A stretch of DNA of 48,424 bases from Desulfobacteraceae bacterium (GCA_024227235.1 JAAEKY010000814.1:1-48424); one strand, 5' to 3'; positions 18,421 through 26,466 are shown, numbered from the stretch's first letter. The notes: generated from the letters alone by a model not told the origin. Numbers and translations are program-made.

Positions 18421-18786
18421 CTATTTAATAAATCCAAATTTTTCAATCAAATACGTTACAATATCCATACTTTCCTGTTCCAAATCAACAAATTTGAATC
18501 CAATAGTATAATATTCAGGATTGACGTCCTTGTCGCACCTGAGGCTTGTTGCTTCAAAAATAAATTTTTTATCCAACCCAAAGCCTTCATCCAGATCGAT
18601 TCTGAAATTAAAAACCTTATCCGGTTTAGCACTCTTCTTGCTGAACAGCATCAGCCCCTGGGGTGAGATATCCCCTACATAGCCTGCAAGTTTATTGGTT
18701 TTATTGTGATATACTTTTAAATAATAATATAATTGGTTTCGATCAAATTTTCTTTTGTTATTCGCTTGGAACAGGTTATCGTCCAT
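18421..18786 (-). CDS. PilZ-domain c-di-GMP receptor
   Basis: A 121-residue stand-alone PilZ domain. The c-di-GMP-binding signature is present: an Arg-rich segment KRKFDRNQ (residues ~11-18) and, about 25 residues later, DISPQGLMLFS corresponding to the D/N-x-S-x-x-G motif. PilZ proteins bind c-di-GMP and control motility, pili or polysaccharide production. It stands alone between two intergenic regions; a family-A repeat lies 14 bases beyond its stop codon. Other c-di-GMP-linked proteins in the window are the HD-GYP regulator and possibly the MshEN-type ATPase. Confidence 0.88.
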   Translation of the reverse strand: MDDNLFQANNKRKFDRNQLYYYLKVYHNKTNKLAGYVGDISPQGLMLFSKKSAKPDKVFNFRIDLDEGFGLDKKFIFEATSLRCDKDVNPEYYTIGFKFVDLEQESMDIVTYLIEKFGFIK

Positions 18787-19110
18787 CGTATCTTCCTTGC
18801 AAAAAATTAAGGCGTTTTTCCCAACCCTTCAATTTTATTTTTACTTTTACGGGTTGACGATCTGAATTTTAATTATTTTTTCCATAATTAGAAGCATAAA
18901 ATATCCACTCTTCAGAGTCAATACTCAACGTTTCATCTGGAACTTGCCATAAGAATCATATCCTCTAAACAATTCACGTAAACCCGATCCAATCAAGGTT
19001 ACTACTCGTCCGAATATTGCCCGAAATTTTTTTAGCGTTCTCGAAAGATATCCATAGAACAGCAGGATATAAATTCTGGTGGGATATTCAGAGTAATAAA
19101 AAAATTAAAA
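18787..19110. other. Non-coding region before the flavoprotein operon
   Basis: No coding frame or RNA is convincing in this stretch. It would hold the promoter of the PilZ gene (minus strand) and the upstream regulatory region of the plus-strand flavoprotein operon. The promoter and operator of the latter are described separately at 19111-19141. Confidence 0.5.
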
Positions 19111-19141
19111 TTGACAAATTGTGTAGAATGGTTTAACCATT
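19111..19141 (+). promoter_or_regulatory. Promoter with overlapping FadR/GntR-type operator
   Basis: A perfect TTGACA -35 hexamer (19111-19116) is followed by the palindrome AATGGTTTAACCATT (19127-19141), two 7-bp arms around a central T. Its core TGGT-N3-ACCA is the pattern bound by FadR-subfamily GntR regulators such as PdhR and LldR. It overlaps the expected -10 position, which would suit repression. A FadR-type regulator gene is the third gene of the operon (22463). The start codon it would serve is at 19202. Confidence 0.6.
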
Positions 19142-19201
19142 ATCATTATAAGCATTTTATTGTTACTCACTCAATATTCCTTTTAAATAATAGAGACGAA
19201 T

Positions 19202-21274
19202 ATGACAAAAAATAGAATCAATGCCCATCCGATTTTAGATGTTTCGAAAAAGAAGAGGGTTTCATTCTATTGGAACAAATCAAAACTTATCGCAAAAAAA
19301 GATGAAATGATCTCTTCAGCACTTTTTGCAAACAATATCAAAATATTTGGCCACCATCATAAAGACGGTTCTGCTCAAGGGATTTTTTGTGCGAACGGCC
19401 AATGCGCAAAATGTTCGGTCATTGCAAATGGTGTCCCGGTAAAAGCGTGTATGACCGGTATTAAAGAAAATATGATCGTTAAAAGCGTTGAGGGTTTGCC
19501 TAAGCTCCCTGATGGTGATAAAAATCCGAAAGTCAGCAGCATTGAACATATCAGTACAGATGTACTGATTATCGGCGGTGGCCCGGCAGGACTATCTGCA
19601 TGTATCCAACTTGAAGACCACCAGATCAACGCGATAATGGTAGATGATAAGGATGAACTTGGCGGGAAGCTGGTATTGCAGACCCATAAATTTTTTGGTT
19701 CCCAAGAAGACTCTCATGCAGGGATGCGAGGCATGGATATCGGCCGTATGCTGGCCCAAAAGGTTGAAGAGGCTTCTCACATTGATGTGTGGAAAAACAG
19801 TACCGCCCTTTATGTATTTGATGATAAAAAAGTGGGGATTCTCAAACACGGTGTTTATAAAATTGTGACCCCAAAAGTAATTTTAAATGCCGCCGGTGCC
19901 AGAGAAAAATTCTTAACGTTCAAAGGTAATTCCTTATCAGGGGTATATGGTGCAGGTGCCTTCCAGACGCTTGTAAATCGTGATCTTGTCAAACCCACTG
20001 AAAAGCTCTTTATCATCGGTGGCGGAAATGTGGGTATTATTGCAGGCTACCATGCATTACAGGCAGGGATTAAAGTAGTAGGCCTTTGTGAAGCCCTTCC
20101 CAAATGCGGGGGATATAAAGTTCATGAAGACAAGCTTAAACGGCTTGGCGTTCCCATATATACGTCTCATTCTATTGTTTGTGCCAATGGAAAGGAATCG
20201 GTTTCTTCAGTTACCATTGCCCAAATTGATAAAAACTTCCAGATCATTGAAGGAACCCATAAAAGCTTTGAGTGCGACACTATCTTGATAGCTGTGGGTC
20301 TTGAATCTGTTTCAGAATTTACAGATGAGGCCAAATCTGCCGGGATTAAAGTATTTGCAGCAGGAGATGCATCTGAAATTGCTGAAGCGTCATCTGCCAT
20401 GTTCAATGGTAAAATAACCGGTTTAAAAGTCGTTCAGTATTTTAAACCAGATGCTAAACAAATCCCTGACACATGGTATAAAAAAGCCGCTATCTTAAAA
20501 TCCCATCCAGGACCTGTTCAAGAGATTGAGGCTTTGTCTCAAGAAGAAGGTATTTTCCCTGTAATTCACTGTAAACAGGAAATTCCCTGCAATCCCTGCA
20601 GTACAGTTTGCCAAGAGGGCTCCATACAGATGATAGGAGATCCCATTAAAGGCCGACCCAAATTTGATGGTAAGTGCAAAGGTTGCATGAAATGCCTGGC
20701 TATTTGCCCAGGTCTTGCCATTACTCTTGTGGATTACCGAAAAGATAAAGACACCCCCATCGTCTTTCTTCCATACGAAATATCCAATATTGAAGTCAAA
20801 AAAGGGGATAAGATTTCTCTGGTTAATATAGATGGAAATCCTTTGGGCACTTATCCGGTTTTAGGTGCAAGGGCAACCAAAGACAGCAACCAGACACAAA
20901 TTGTAAGGGTAAAAGTACCAAAGGATATAGCAAAAAAAGTGGTCGCATTTACCATCCAGAGGGAAAAAACCAGTCAAAAATTAACGCATAAAATCCCCCT
21001 TGATCACATCCAGGATGATGAGGTGGTTTGCCTTTGTGAAAGAGTCACAGCAGGAGAAATCAGAAAGCTTGTTAAAAAAGGCATTACAGATATAAACCAG
21101 ATCAAAGCCATTTCAAGGGCTGGTATGGGACCCTGCGGTCAGAAAACCTGTGGAAATCTTTTGGGTCAGATATTCAGGGCTGAAAAGATCGCCCGTGAGG
21201 ATATTACTAACAATGTTCGGCGCCCTCTTTTTGTTGAAGTCCCTTTAGGTAAATTTGCCAATGGGGGAAAATAA
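19202..21274 (+). CDS. Multi-domain iron-sulfur FAD/NAD oxidoreductase (HcnAB/OoxA/SoxA-like)
   Basis: A 690-residue fusion. A [2Fe-2S] ferredoxin domain comes first (Cys63, 68, 71, 83). An FAD-binding GGGPAGLS follows (~residue 122), then an NAD-type GGGNVG motif (~270). Next is a ferredoxin-like segment with CX2CX3C and CX2CX2CX3CP motifs (~460-505), probably one or two [4Fe-4S] clusters. A C-terminal BFD-like [2Fe-2S] domain has CLCERVTAGEI and GPCGQKTCG (~610-650). Known relatives are the electron-transfer subunits of hydrogen cyanide synthase, opine oxidase and sarcosine/proline dehydrogenase complexes. They pass electrons from a DAO-family partner, which here is encoded next with a one-base overlap. 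Substrate unknown. Confidence 0.87.
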   Translation: MTKNRINAHPILDVSKKKRVSFYWNKSKLIAKKDEMISSALFANNIKIFGHHHKDGSAQGIFCANGQCAKCSVIANGVPVKACMTGIKENMIVKSVEGLPKLPDGDKNPKVSSIEHISTDVLIIGGGPAGLSACIQLEDHQINAIMVDDKDELGGKLVLQTHKFFGSQEDSHAGMRGMDIGRMLAQKVEEASHIDVWKNSTALYVFDDKKVGILKHGVYKIVTPKVILNAAGAREKFLTFKGNSLSGVYGAGAFQTLVNRDLVKPTEKLFIIGGGNVGIIAGYHALQAGIKVVGLCEALPKCGGYKVHEDKLKRLGVPIYTSHSIVCANGKESVSSVTIAQIDKNFQIIEGTHKSFECDTILIAVGLESVSEFTDEAKSAGIKVFAAGDASEIAEASSAMFNGKITGLKVVQYFKPDAKQIPDTWYKKAAILKSHPGPVQEIEALSQEEGIFPVIHCKQEIPCNPCSTVCQEGSIQMIGDPIKGRPKFDGKCKGCMKCLAICPGLAITLVDYRKDKDTPIVFLPYEISNIEVKKGDKISLVNIDGNPLGTYPVLGARATKDSNQTQIVRVKVPKDIAKKVVAFTIQREKTSQKLTHKIPLDHIQDDEVVCLCERVTAGEIRKLVKKGITDINQIKAISRAGMGPCGQKTCGNLLGQIFRAEKIAREDITNNVRRPLFVEVPLGKFANGGK

Positions 21275-22440
21275 TGAAAAACTTTGATGTCATCATTATT
21301 GGCGCAGGATCCATAGGCGTCCCTGCTGCCCTGTCTTTGGCAGAAAATAAGATTAAGGTGCTGGTCATTGATGCATTGGCCTCTCCGGGTCAAGGGCAAA
21401 ACAAAAAAGCGATCGGCGGGATACGGGCGACCCATTCAGATAAAGGTAAAATTAGTACGTGTCAAAAAAGCATAGATATTTTTTCAACATGGAAACACAT
21501 CCATGGCGATGATATTGGCTGGATTCAAAATGGATACAGTTTCCCGGCCTATACGGATAAAGATGCGCATAAATTAAAAAAATTGATGAAAATTCAAAAA
21601 TCTTTTAACCTGGATATAAACTGGTTAACCCCTGAAGAATATCTGAAAATTGTACCCGGCATTAATACGAAAGGCCTGAGAGGGTCTACCTATTCACCTG
21701 AAGATGGCAGTGCCTCACCTTTGCTTGCTATTAATGCCTTTTATTTTAAAAGCATTGAATATGGTGCGCAATATAAATTCAAAGAAAAAGTTCACGCCAT
21801 CTCTATTATTAATAATCAAGAAATAAAAGTAAAAACCAATAAGGGTGAATACTCAGCTCAAAAGGTCATCAATGCTGCAGGTAATTATGCCCGTAACACA
21901 GGCAAATTGATCGGGCTTGATTTCCCTGTTCAACCCGACAGCCATGAAGGGGCTATCACAGAACCGGTTCAAAGATTTTTTGGCCCTATGATTGTGGATT
22001 TAAGACCTTCACAAGACCCGGAAACAGAAGACTCAGCCAATTTTTATTTCTATCAGAATAATGAAGGCCAGGTGATCTTCTGCCTGACCCCTAAGCATCT
22101 GATTAAAGGAACAGCCAGTGAAGCCACATCTGTGTTTCTTCCCCAGGTAGCCAAACGAATGGTAGATCTCTTTCCAAAGCTTGCCAACCTGAAAGTCAGA
22201 CGGACGTGGAGAGGACAATACCCCATGACTCCGGATGGATTTCCCATAGTAGGAGAAACAAAAGAATTTCCCAATTTTATCAATGCCATCGGGATGTGCG
22301 GCCAGGGATATATGTTAGGCCCGGGATTGGGAGAATTATTAAGCAGAATTGTGACTTGCGATTTGACAGAAGATGATTTAGATGCTTTAAAACATTTTGA
22401 TTTGTATCGAGATTTTTCAAGTACTGAACAATTTAAGTAG
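21274..22440 (+). CDS. DAO-family FAD-dependent amino acid/amine dehydrogenase
   Basis: A 388-residue flavoprotein of the DadA/SoxB/HcnC family. The N-terminal Rossmann motif is DVIIIGAGSIGVPAALSL, and the C-terminal family signature is MTPDGFPIVGE followed by GMCGQGYMLGPGLGEL. It should oxidise a C-N bond of an amino acid, N-methyl amino acid or opine, giving an imine that hydrolyses to an aldehyde or keto acid. The start ATG shares one base with the stop codon of the iron-sulfur flavoprotein (TAATG), so the two are made as a complex. A FadR-type regulator follows after 22 bases. The exact substrate cannot be read from sequence. Confidence 0.88.
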   Translation: MKNFDVIIIGAGSIGVPAALSLAENKIKVLVIDALASPGQGQNKKAIGGIRATHSDKGKISTCQKSIDIFSTWKHIHGDDIGWIQNGYSFPAYTDKDAHKLKKLMKIQKSFNLDINWLTPEEYLKIVPGINTKGLRGSTYSPEDGSASPLLAINAFYFKSIEYGAQYKFKEKVHAISIINNQEIKVKTNKGEYSAQKVINAAGNYARNTGKLIGLDFPVQPDSHEGAITEPVQRFFGPMIVDLRPSQDPETEDSANFYFYQNNEGQVIFCLTPKHLIKGTASEATSVFLPQVAKRMVDLFPKLANLKVRRTWRGQYPMTPDGFPIVGETKEFPNFINAIGMCGQGYMLGPGLGELLSRIVTCDLTEDDLDALKHFDLYRDFSSTEQFK

Positions 22441-22462
22441 TGCAAAATGTAAGGACTCAACC

Positions 22463-23182
22463 ATGTTTAAAAAAGCCAAACAAAGCAGAGTATTTCAAGA
22501 TATTGTGGAACAAATACAAGACGCTATCATAAATGGCAAACTTGAACCAGGCGCCAAGCTTCCAGCAGAACGTGAACTAAAAGATATGTTCAACACCAGC
22601 CGGGGAACCTTAAGAGAAGCATTGCGTGTACTTGAACAAAAAGGACTTATTGAAATAAAGCTGGGTGTCTCAGGCGGCGCTATTATCAAACACATGGATG
22701 CCGAACCTATTGTTGAATCCCTGGCGCTTTTGATCCGTTCAGGAGAAGTCTCTCTCAAACACCTTTCAGAATTTAGAATTAAAATTGAGGGAAGCCTTGT
22801 AGAAATAGCTGCATCTCGTGCCACAAAAGAAGACATAAAAGAGCTCGAAATACTTTTCAACAAGGCAAAAGGCTATTATGAAAAAGATGATTGGGGAAAT
22901 TTTCTGAAGACCGATGAAAAAATGCATATGTATATCGGTACAATGACTCGGAATCCTGTATTTCAGTTTGTTCAAAAAAGCATCCACGATAATATTCATC
23001 AGTATTATGAAGAATACCTTCCCATGAATAAAAAAAGGACCCTTGAGAACCTGACTGATTTTGAAAAAATCATCAAAGCCATGAAAATTAATGACAGCCA
23101 GACAGCCTCTGCTACTATCATAGATCATGTCAAACGGTTTAATGACAAAATGCAGGAGAAAATAAAGCTCAACACTAAATAG
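22463..23182 (+). CDS. FadR-subfamily GntR transcription regulator
   Basis: A 239-residue regulator. The N-terminal winged helix reads GAKLPAERELKDMFNTSRGT and REALRVLEQKGLIEIK. The C-terminal all-helical FCD domain (~90-230) binds a small carboxylate ligand in related proteins; candidate metal-ligand residues include Asp/His in the TDEKMHMYIG and SIHDNIHQY segments. The ATG at 22463 has AAGGA upstream; an earlier in-frame ATG at 22397 lies inside the preceding gene and is unlikely. It is probably a repressor of the operon that contains it, acting at the palindrome near 19127. Confidence 0.9.
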   Translation: MFKKAKQSRVFQDIVEQIQDAIINGKLEPGAKLPAERELKDMFNTSRGTLREALRVLEQKGLIEIKLGVSGGAIIKHMDAEPIVESLALLIRSGEVSLKHLSEFRIKIEGSLVEIAASRATKEDIKELEILFNKAKGYYEKDDWGNFLKTDEKMHMYIGTMTRNPVFQFVQKSIHDNIHQYYEEYLPMNKKRTLENLTDFEKIIKAMKINDSQTASATIIDHVKRFNDKMQEKIKLNTK

Positions 23183-23200
23183 TGTCCAATAAACACTATT
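23178..23200 (+). other. Hairpin after the GntR gene
   Basis: AATAGTGT (23178-23185) and ACACTATT (23193-23200) form an 8-bp stem across the GntR stop codon. No T-run follows, so it is not a standard terminator. The arm ACTAAATAGTGT resembles the end of the family-A repeats and could be a relic of one. Confidence 0.35.
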
Positions 23201-23391
23201 AGGGGGTAGGCCGAAAAGAATATAACAAAAAAACTATTCAGCAAACCAATCAAAACATACCATTCGAAGACATTTTATTTCTGATTCAAAAATTATGATT
23301 TTTTTATAAATCCTTGTACAAAAAATTGAATCTATGTCATATAATAAATCTTATTTAATAAAATAAATACCTAAAATGGTAACCCGAAAAA

Positions 23392-23622
23392 ATGATTAAA
23401 ATTGATCTGAATTTCTTTGCAACATTATCTGAATATCTTCCTGAAAAAAACGATTGCTATGAAGTCTTTGAAGATTTATCAGTGGAAAAACTTATTACAG
23501 ATTTAGGTGTCCCATTAGATACAGTAAAACTAATTTTTATTAATGGGAAACGGGAAAAGTTAAGTTATCAATTGAAAAATGGAGACAGGGTTGGAATTTT
23601 TCCGCCTGTGGGTGGCGGTTAA
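23392..23622 (+). CDS. MoaD/ThiS-like beta-grasp protein
   Basis: A 76-residue protein ending PPVGGG, the exposed di-glycine tail used for sulfur carriage or conjugation in MoaD, ThiS and ubiquitin-like proteins. The body has the family pattern: KIDLNFFATLSEYLP, a helix EKLITDLGVP, then IFINGKREKLSYQLKNGDRVGIFP. Such small proteins commonly sit next to tungsten- or molybdenum-dependent aldehyde oxidoreductase genes and supply dithiolene sulfur for the pterin. The AOR gene follows after about 106 bases. No MoeB/ThiF-type E1 enzyme is in the window. A TATAAT box lies at 23340-23345. Confidence 0.88.
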   Translation: MIKIDLNFFATLSEYLPEKNDCYEVFEDLSVEKLITDLGVPLDTVKLIFINGKREKLSYQLKNGDRVGIFPPVGGG

Positions 23623-23649
23623 AAAAATGAGTTAAAGTTTGTGGGTCAA

Positions 23650-23702
23650 GCAGGTAGCGACAAGAAAAAAAATAAGTGATATGGGAAAAGACTGCTATCT
23701 GC
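23650..23702 (+). promoter_or_regulatory. Structured leader upstream of the AOR gene
   Basis: GCAGGTAGC (23650-23658) pairs over nine positions, one of them G-U, with GCTATCTGC (23694-23702). The 35-base interior is A-rich. The structure ends 12 bases before the AGGAGG ribosome site (23715-23720) of the AOR gene. Moco- and Wco-type riboswitches are known in leaders of genes for molybdenum/tungsten enzymes, and a Moco-II motif is reported from deltaproteobacteria. I cannot confirm a match to any of these consensus structures by eye, so the regulatory role is an inference from pairing and position. Confidence 0.4.
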
Positions 23703-23728
23703 ATTATAATAAATTAGGAGGCTTGCCA

Positions 23729-25465
23729 ATGGATAAAATTTTAAGAATTGATGTGGGCGCACAAGGCGGTCCAAAAGCTGTTGAAACAGGTTTAGGTGAT
23801 TATAAGGGGCTTGGCGGTAGAGCCATGACATCAGGAATTATTTCAAAAGAAGTGCCACCACTTTGTCACCCCCTTGGTGAAGACAACAAACTGGTTATTG
23901 CGCCCGGTCTGCTGAGTGGTAGCGCCGCAGCCATGTCCGGCAGATTATCGGTTGGATGTAAAAGCCCGCTGACAGGCGGAATAAAAGAGGCCAATTCAGG
24001 TGGGCAAGGCTCACAGGTATTGGCACGGCTTGGATATGCTGCAATTGTGCTGGAGGGAAAACCTTCTGATGATACACTTTATAAGGTTATCATTAATCAG
24101 GACGGTGTAAAAATAGAGGCCGATAACAGCCTTAAAATGTTGGGAAACTATGATGTTGTCAGCAAGATAAAGGAAACATATGGCGGCAAGTTCAGCAGCC
24201 TTTCAATTGGTCCGGCTGGTGAAATGAAATTGAGTGCTGCCACGATCGCAGTCACAGATATGGAACAAAGGCCTACCCGTCATGCAGGACGCGGCGGTGT
24301 TGGTGCTGTTATGGGTTCCAAAGGGATAAAGGCCATTATCCTTGATGATGCAGGGTGTAAAATCCGAAAACCAAAGGATCCCGACAAATTTAAGGCGGCC
24401 AACAAGGAATTCGTTGCAGGGATTAAAAAACATCCTGTATCGGGTGAAGGTCTTCCTGCTTTTGGAACAAATGTTCTTACCAATGTATTGAATGAAGCCG
24501 GCGGATACCCCACAAATAATTTCAGTTCAGGTCGATTTGAAGGTGCTAGTAACATCAGCGGTGAAACCTTAGCTGAGCTTGAAACGGCAAGAGGGGGCAA
24601 AGCGACACACGGATGTCATACCGGTTGTGTAATCCAATGTTCAGGCACATTCAATGATAAAGACGGCAAGTTCCTTACCAAGCAGCCAGAATATGAAACG
24701 GTTTGGGCTCATGGCGGAAACTGCGGTATTGACGATATAGACGCCATTGCACAGATAGACAGGCTTGATGATGATTTCGGACTGGACACAATTGAAATGG
24801 GTGCGACCATCGGTGTTGCAATGGAAGCGGGACTCGCCGAATTCGGAGATGCCCAGGCTGCCATTAATCTGGTAAAAGAAGCGGGAAAAGGAACTCCACT
24901 TGGCAGAATCCTTGGCAATGGTGCAGAAGTAACCGGCAAGGTATTTGGCGTAGAAAGAATTCCTGTGGTTAAAAGCCAGGCCATGCCTGCATATGATCCA
25001 AGAGCTGTTCAGGGAATCGGTGTTACCTATGCCACTACGACACAGGGTGCTGACCATACAGCTGGATATGCAGTGGCCACTAATATACTTGGGGTTGGTG
25101 GTGATGTTGATCCATTAAAGCCCGAAGGCCAGATAGAGCTTTCTCGAAATCTTCAGATAGCTACAGCAGCGATCGATGCGGCAGGCATGTGCCTTTTTAT
25201 TGCATTCCCAATTCTTGATCAACCTGAGACGTTCCAGGCACTTGTTGATATCCTGAGCGGTTTTTCAGGTGAACCTGTTACTGCAGATGATGTCAGTGCA
25301 CTGGGGAAATCAGTTCTCAAAACGGAAAGAGATTTTAATACCCGTGCAGGATTTACCTCTAAAGATGACAGACTTCCCGAATATTTTAGAAAAGAGAAAC
25401 TGGCGCCCCATAACGTAACCTTTACAGTAAGTGATGAGGACCTAGACCAAGTATTTAACTGGTAA
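23729..25465 (+). CDS. aor: Tungsten/molybdenum aldehyde:ferredoxin oxidoreductase (AOR family)
   Basis: A 578-residue AOR-family enzyme. It oxidises aldehydes to carboxylic acids (or the reverse) with ferredoxin, using a bis-pyranopterin cofactor. Domain 1 carries the pterin loops including RHAGRGGVGAVMGSKGIKAI. The [4Fe-4S] ligands are Cys296, Cys300, Cys304 (CHTGCVIQC) and Cys488 in DAAGMCLF. The ATG at 23729 has a perfect AGGAGG nine bases upstream; the frame is open further upstream, but the added 30 residues fit no family member and overlap a hairpin. The length is a little below the usual ~600. It follows the MoaD-like gene. The aldehyde could come from the dehydrogenase encoded upstream. 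Confidence 0.93.
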   Translation: MDKILRIDVGAQGGPKAVETGLGDYKGLGGRAMTSGIISKEVPPLCHPLGEDNKLVIAPGLLSGSAAAMSGRLSVGCKSPLTGGIKEANSGGQGSQVLARLGYAAIVLEGKPSDDTLYKVIINQDGVKIEADNSLKMLGNYDVVSKIKETYGGKFSSLSIGPAGEMKLSAATIAVTDMEQRPTRHAGRGGVGAVMGSKGIKAIILDDAGCKIRKPKDPDKFKAANKEFVAGIKKHPVSGEGLPAFGTNVLTNVLNEAGGYPTNNFSSGRFEGASNISGETLAELETARGGKATHGCHTGCVIQCSGTFNDKDGKFLTKQPEYETVWAHGGNCGIDDIDAIAQIDRLDDDFGLDTIEMGATIGVAMEAGLAEFGDAQAAINLVKEAGKGTPLGRILGNGAEVTGKVFGVERIPVVKSQAMPAYDPRAVQGIGVTYATTTQGADHTAGYAVATNILGVGGDVDPLKPEGQIELSRNLQIATAAIDAAGMCLFIAFPILDQPETFQALVDILSGFSGEPVTADDVSALGKSVLKTERDFNTRAGFTSKDDRLPEYFRKEKLAPHNVTFTVSDEDLDQVFNW

Positions 25466-25486
25466 GACCTTAAGACAAGAATCTAT

Positions 25487-25709
25487 TATAACCATTGCCA
25501 TTAAATATATCTTTTTGATAAGGCGGCTACACAGATGGTGAAGAGGTAATGGTCAAAACGGCGTTAAATAAGCATTTTGGCAGGACGCCTTGAAAATACT
25601 TATTTTCGCTTTTTAACGGACACGACGTTCGTTAAAATTTAGTAAAAAGCATTACCTCTTTAAGCATCGGCTGAATTGGAAAATCTTTTTGGCAATGCCT
25701 ATAACCATT
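25487..25709. repeat. MITE-like intergenic element, family C, with 10-bp flanking direct repeat
   Basis: The region between the AOR and the 201-aa gene is an imperfect inverted repeat with ~60-bp arms: GCGGCTACACAGATGGTGAA on one side, and GCCGATGCTTAAAGAGGTAA on the reverse complement of the other. AAGAGGTAATG occurs in both arms. The element is flanked by the exact direct repeat TATAACCATT (25487-25496 and 25700-25709), resembling a target-site duplication. It has no coding capacity and occurs once here. Confidence 0.6.
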
Positions 25710-25773
25710 AATCTTGAAACAGGGGGTTTGATATTGAACTCCCTGTTTTCTGCCTAAAGATGAGTATCACCAA

Positions 25774-26379
25774 ATGACCCCAAAAAAGTATCCTGAGGTT
25801 TGTTTAAAAATCCAGATGGATGAGACAGCTATTTTCTCTTCTATCCTGCAACAGGGAATTAAAATTTCCGTGATGACGGAATGCAATATAAAGCAGATGC
25901 TTTGCGATCAATTCGGTGTGGCACCTGATTATCTCTCAGACAGAATATCAACCATTTTTCTTGACGGAAAACCTGTGGATAATGTTGAGACTGCGCAGAT
26001 TAAAGATGGCGCAACGCTGGCATTATCAGGTGCGATGCCAGGCCTTGTTGGCGCCACATTCAGAAAAGGAGGGGCCTTATCAATATTCAGAAGTTCCATC
26101 ACCCATGAAAATGACACAGATCAAATAAATATGTCTGCAAAAGGAATGATTACTATAAAATTATTTAATCTGCTTATATCTGAAATAGGACCTGTTTTTA
26201 TAAACAAAGGCTTTTGGCTTAAAAAAAAAGAAATGCAGGATTTTATCAAAAGCAAAAAAGACGATTTCCCAGATGTTTTCAAATCAATTCATTTTAATGA
26301 GCATAAAACCGGGCTTGTTATAGAAGAACTATTAAAAAAATATGACAGTCAACAACTTTTTCGCATTATGGTTTCATAA
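25774..26379 (+). CDS. AOR-associated protein with beta-grasp-like N-terminal region
   Basis: A 201-residue protein that I cannot place in a named family. Residues ~25-100 follow the pattern of the neighbouring MoaD-like protein: a helix NIKQMLCDQFGVAP, then the strand TIFLDGKPVDN, then IKDGATLALSGAMPG and a di-glycine at FRKGG (~residue 99-100). In the MoaD-like neighbour the matching parts are IFINGK, LKNGDRV and VGGG. Here a ~100-residue mostly polar and helical extension follows the di-glycine. The GLVGATFRKGG segment is striking. It lies 308 bases after the AOR, separated by a MITE-like element. A role in cofactor sulfur supply or AOR maturation is an inference. Confidence 0.65.
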   Translation: MTPKKYPEVCLKIQMDETAIFSSILQQGIKISVMTECNIKQMLCDQFGVAPDYLSDRISTIFLDGKPVDNVETAQIKDGATLALSGAMPGLVGATFRKGGALSIFRSSITHENDTDQINMSAKGMITIKLFNLLISEIGPVFINKGFWLKKKEMQDFIKSKKDDFPDVFKSIHFNEHKTGLVIEELLKKYDSQQLFRIMVS

Positions 26380-26442
26380 AATCATCACCTCTTGATTGAT
26401 CTTATCCATTATAGTTAATAACTTAAGTTATAATAGGCATGG

Positions 26443-26466
26443 GACATTATAAGCTTTTATAATGTC
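26443..26466. terminator. Hairpin between convergent genes
   Basis: GACATTATAA (26443-26452) and TTATAATGTC (26457-26466) form a perfect 10-bp stem overlapping the 3' end of the minus-strand hydrolase gene. A second perfect palindrome, ATAACTTAAGTTAT, lies at 26418-26431. Together they could end transcription from both sides, but neither has a clean T tract. Confidence 0.35.

Noticed and set aside
18787..19201. Possible small RNA gene in the long region before the flavoprotein operon
   Set aside because: No terminator, stable hairpin series or known RNA motif was seen; only the promoter and operator are supported.
23639..23728. 30-residue N-terminal extension of the AOR
   Set aside because: The perfect AGGAGG and ATG at 23729 fit the family start; the extension coincides with a strong hairpin and is not family-like.
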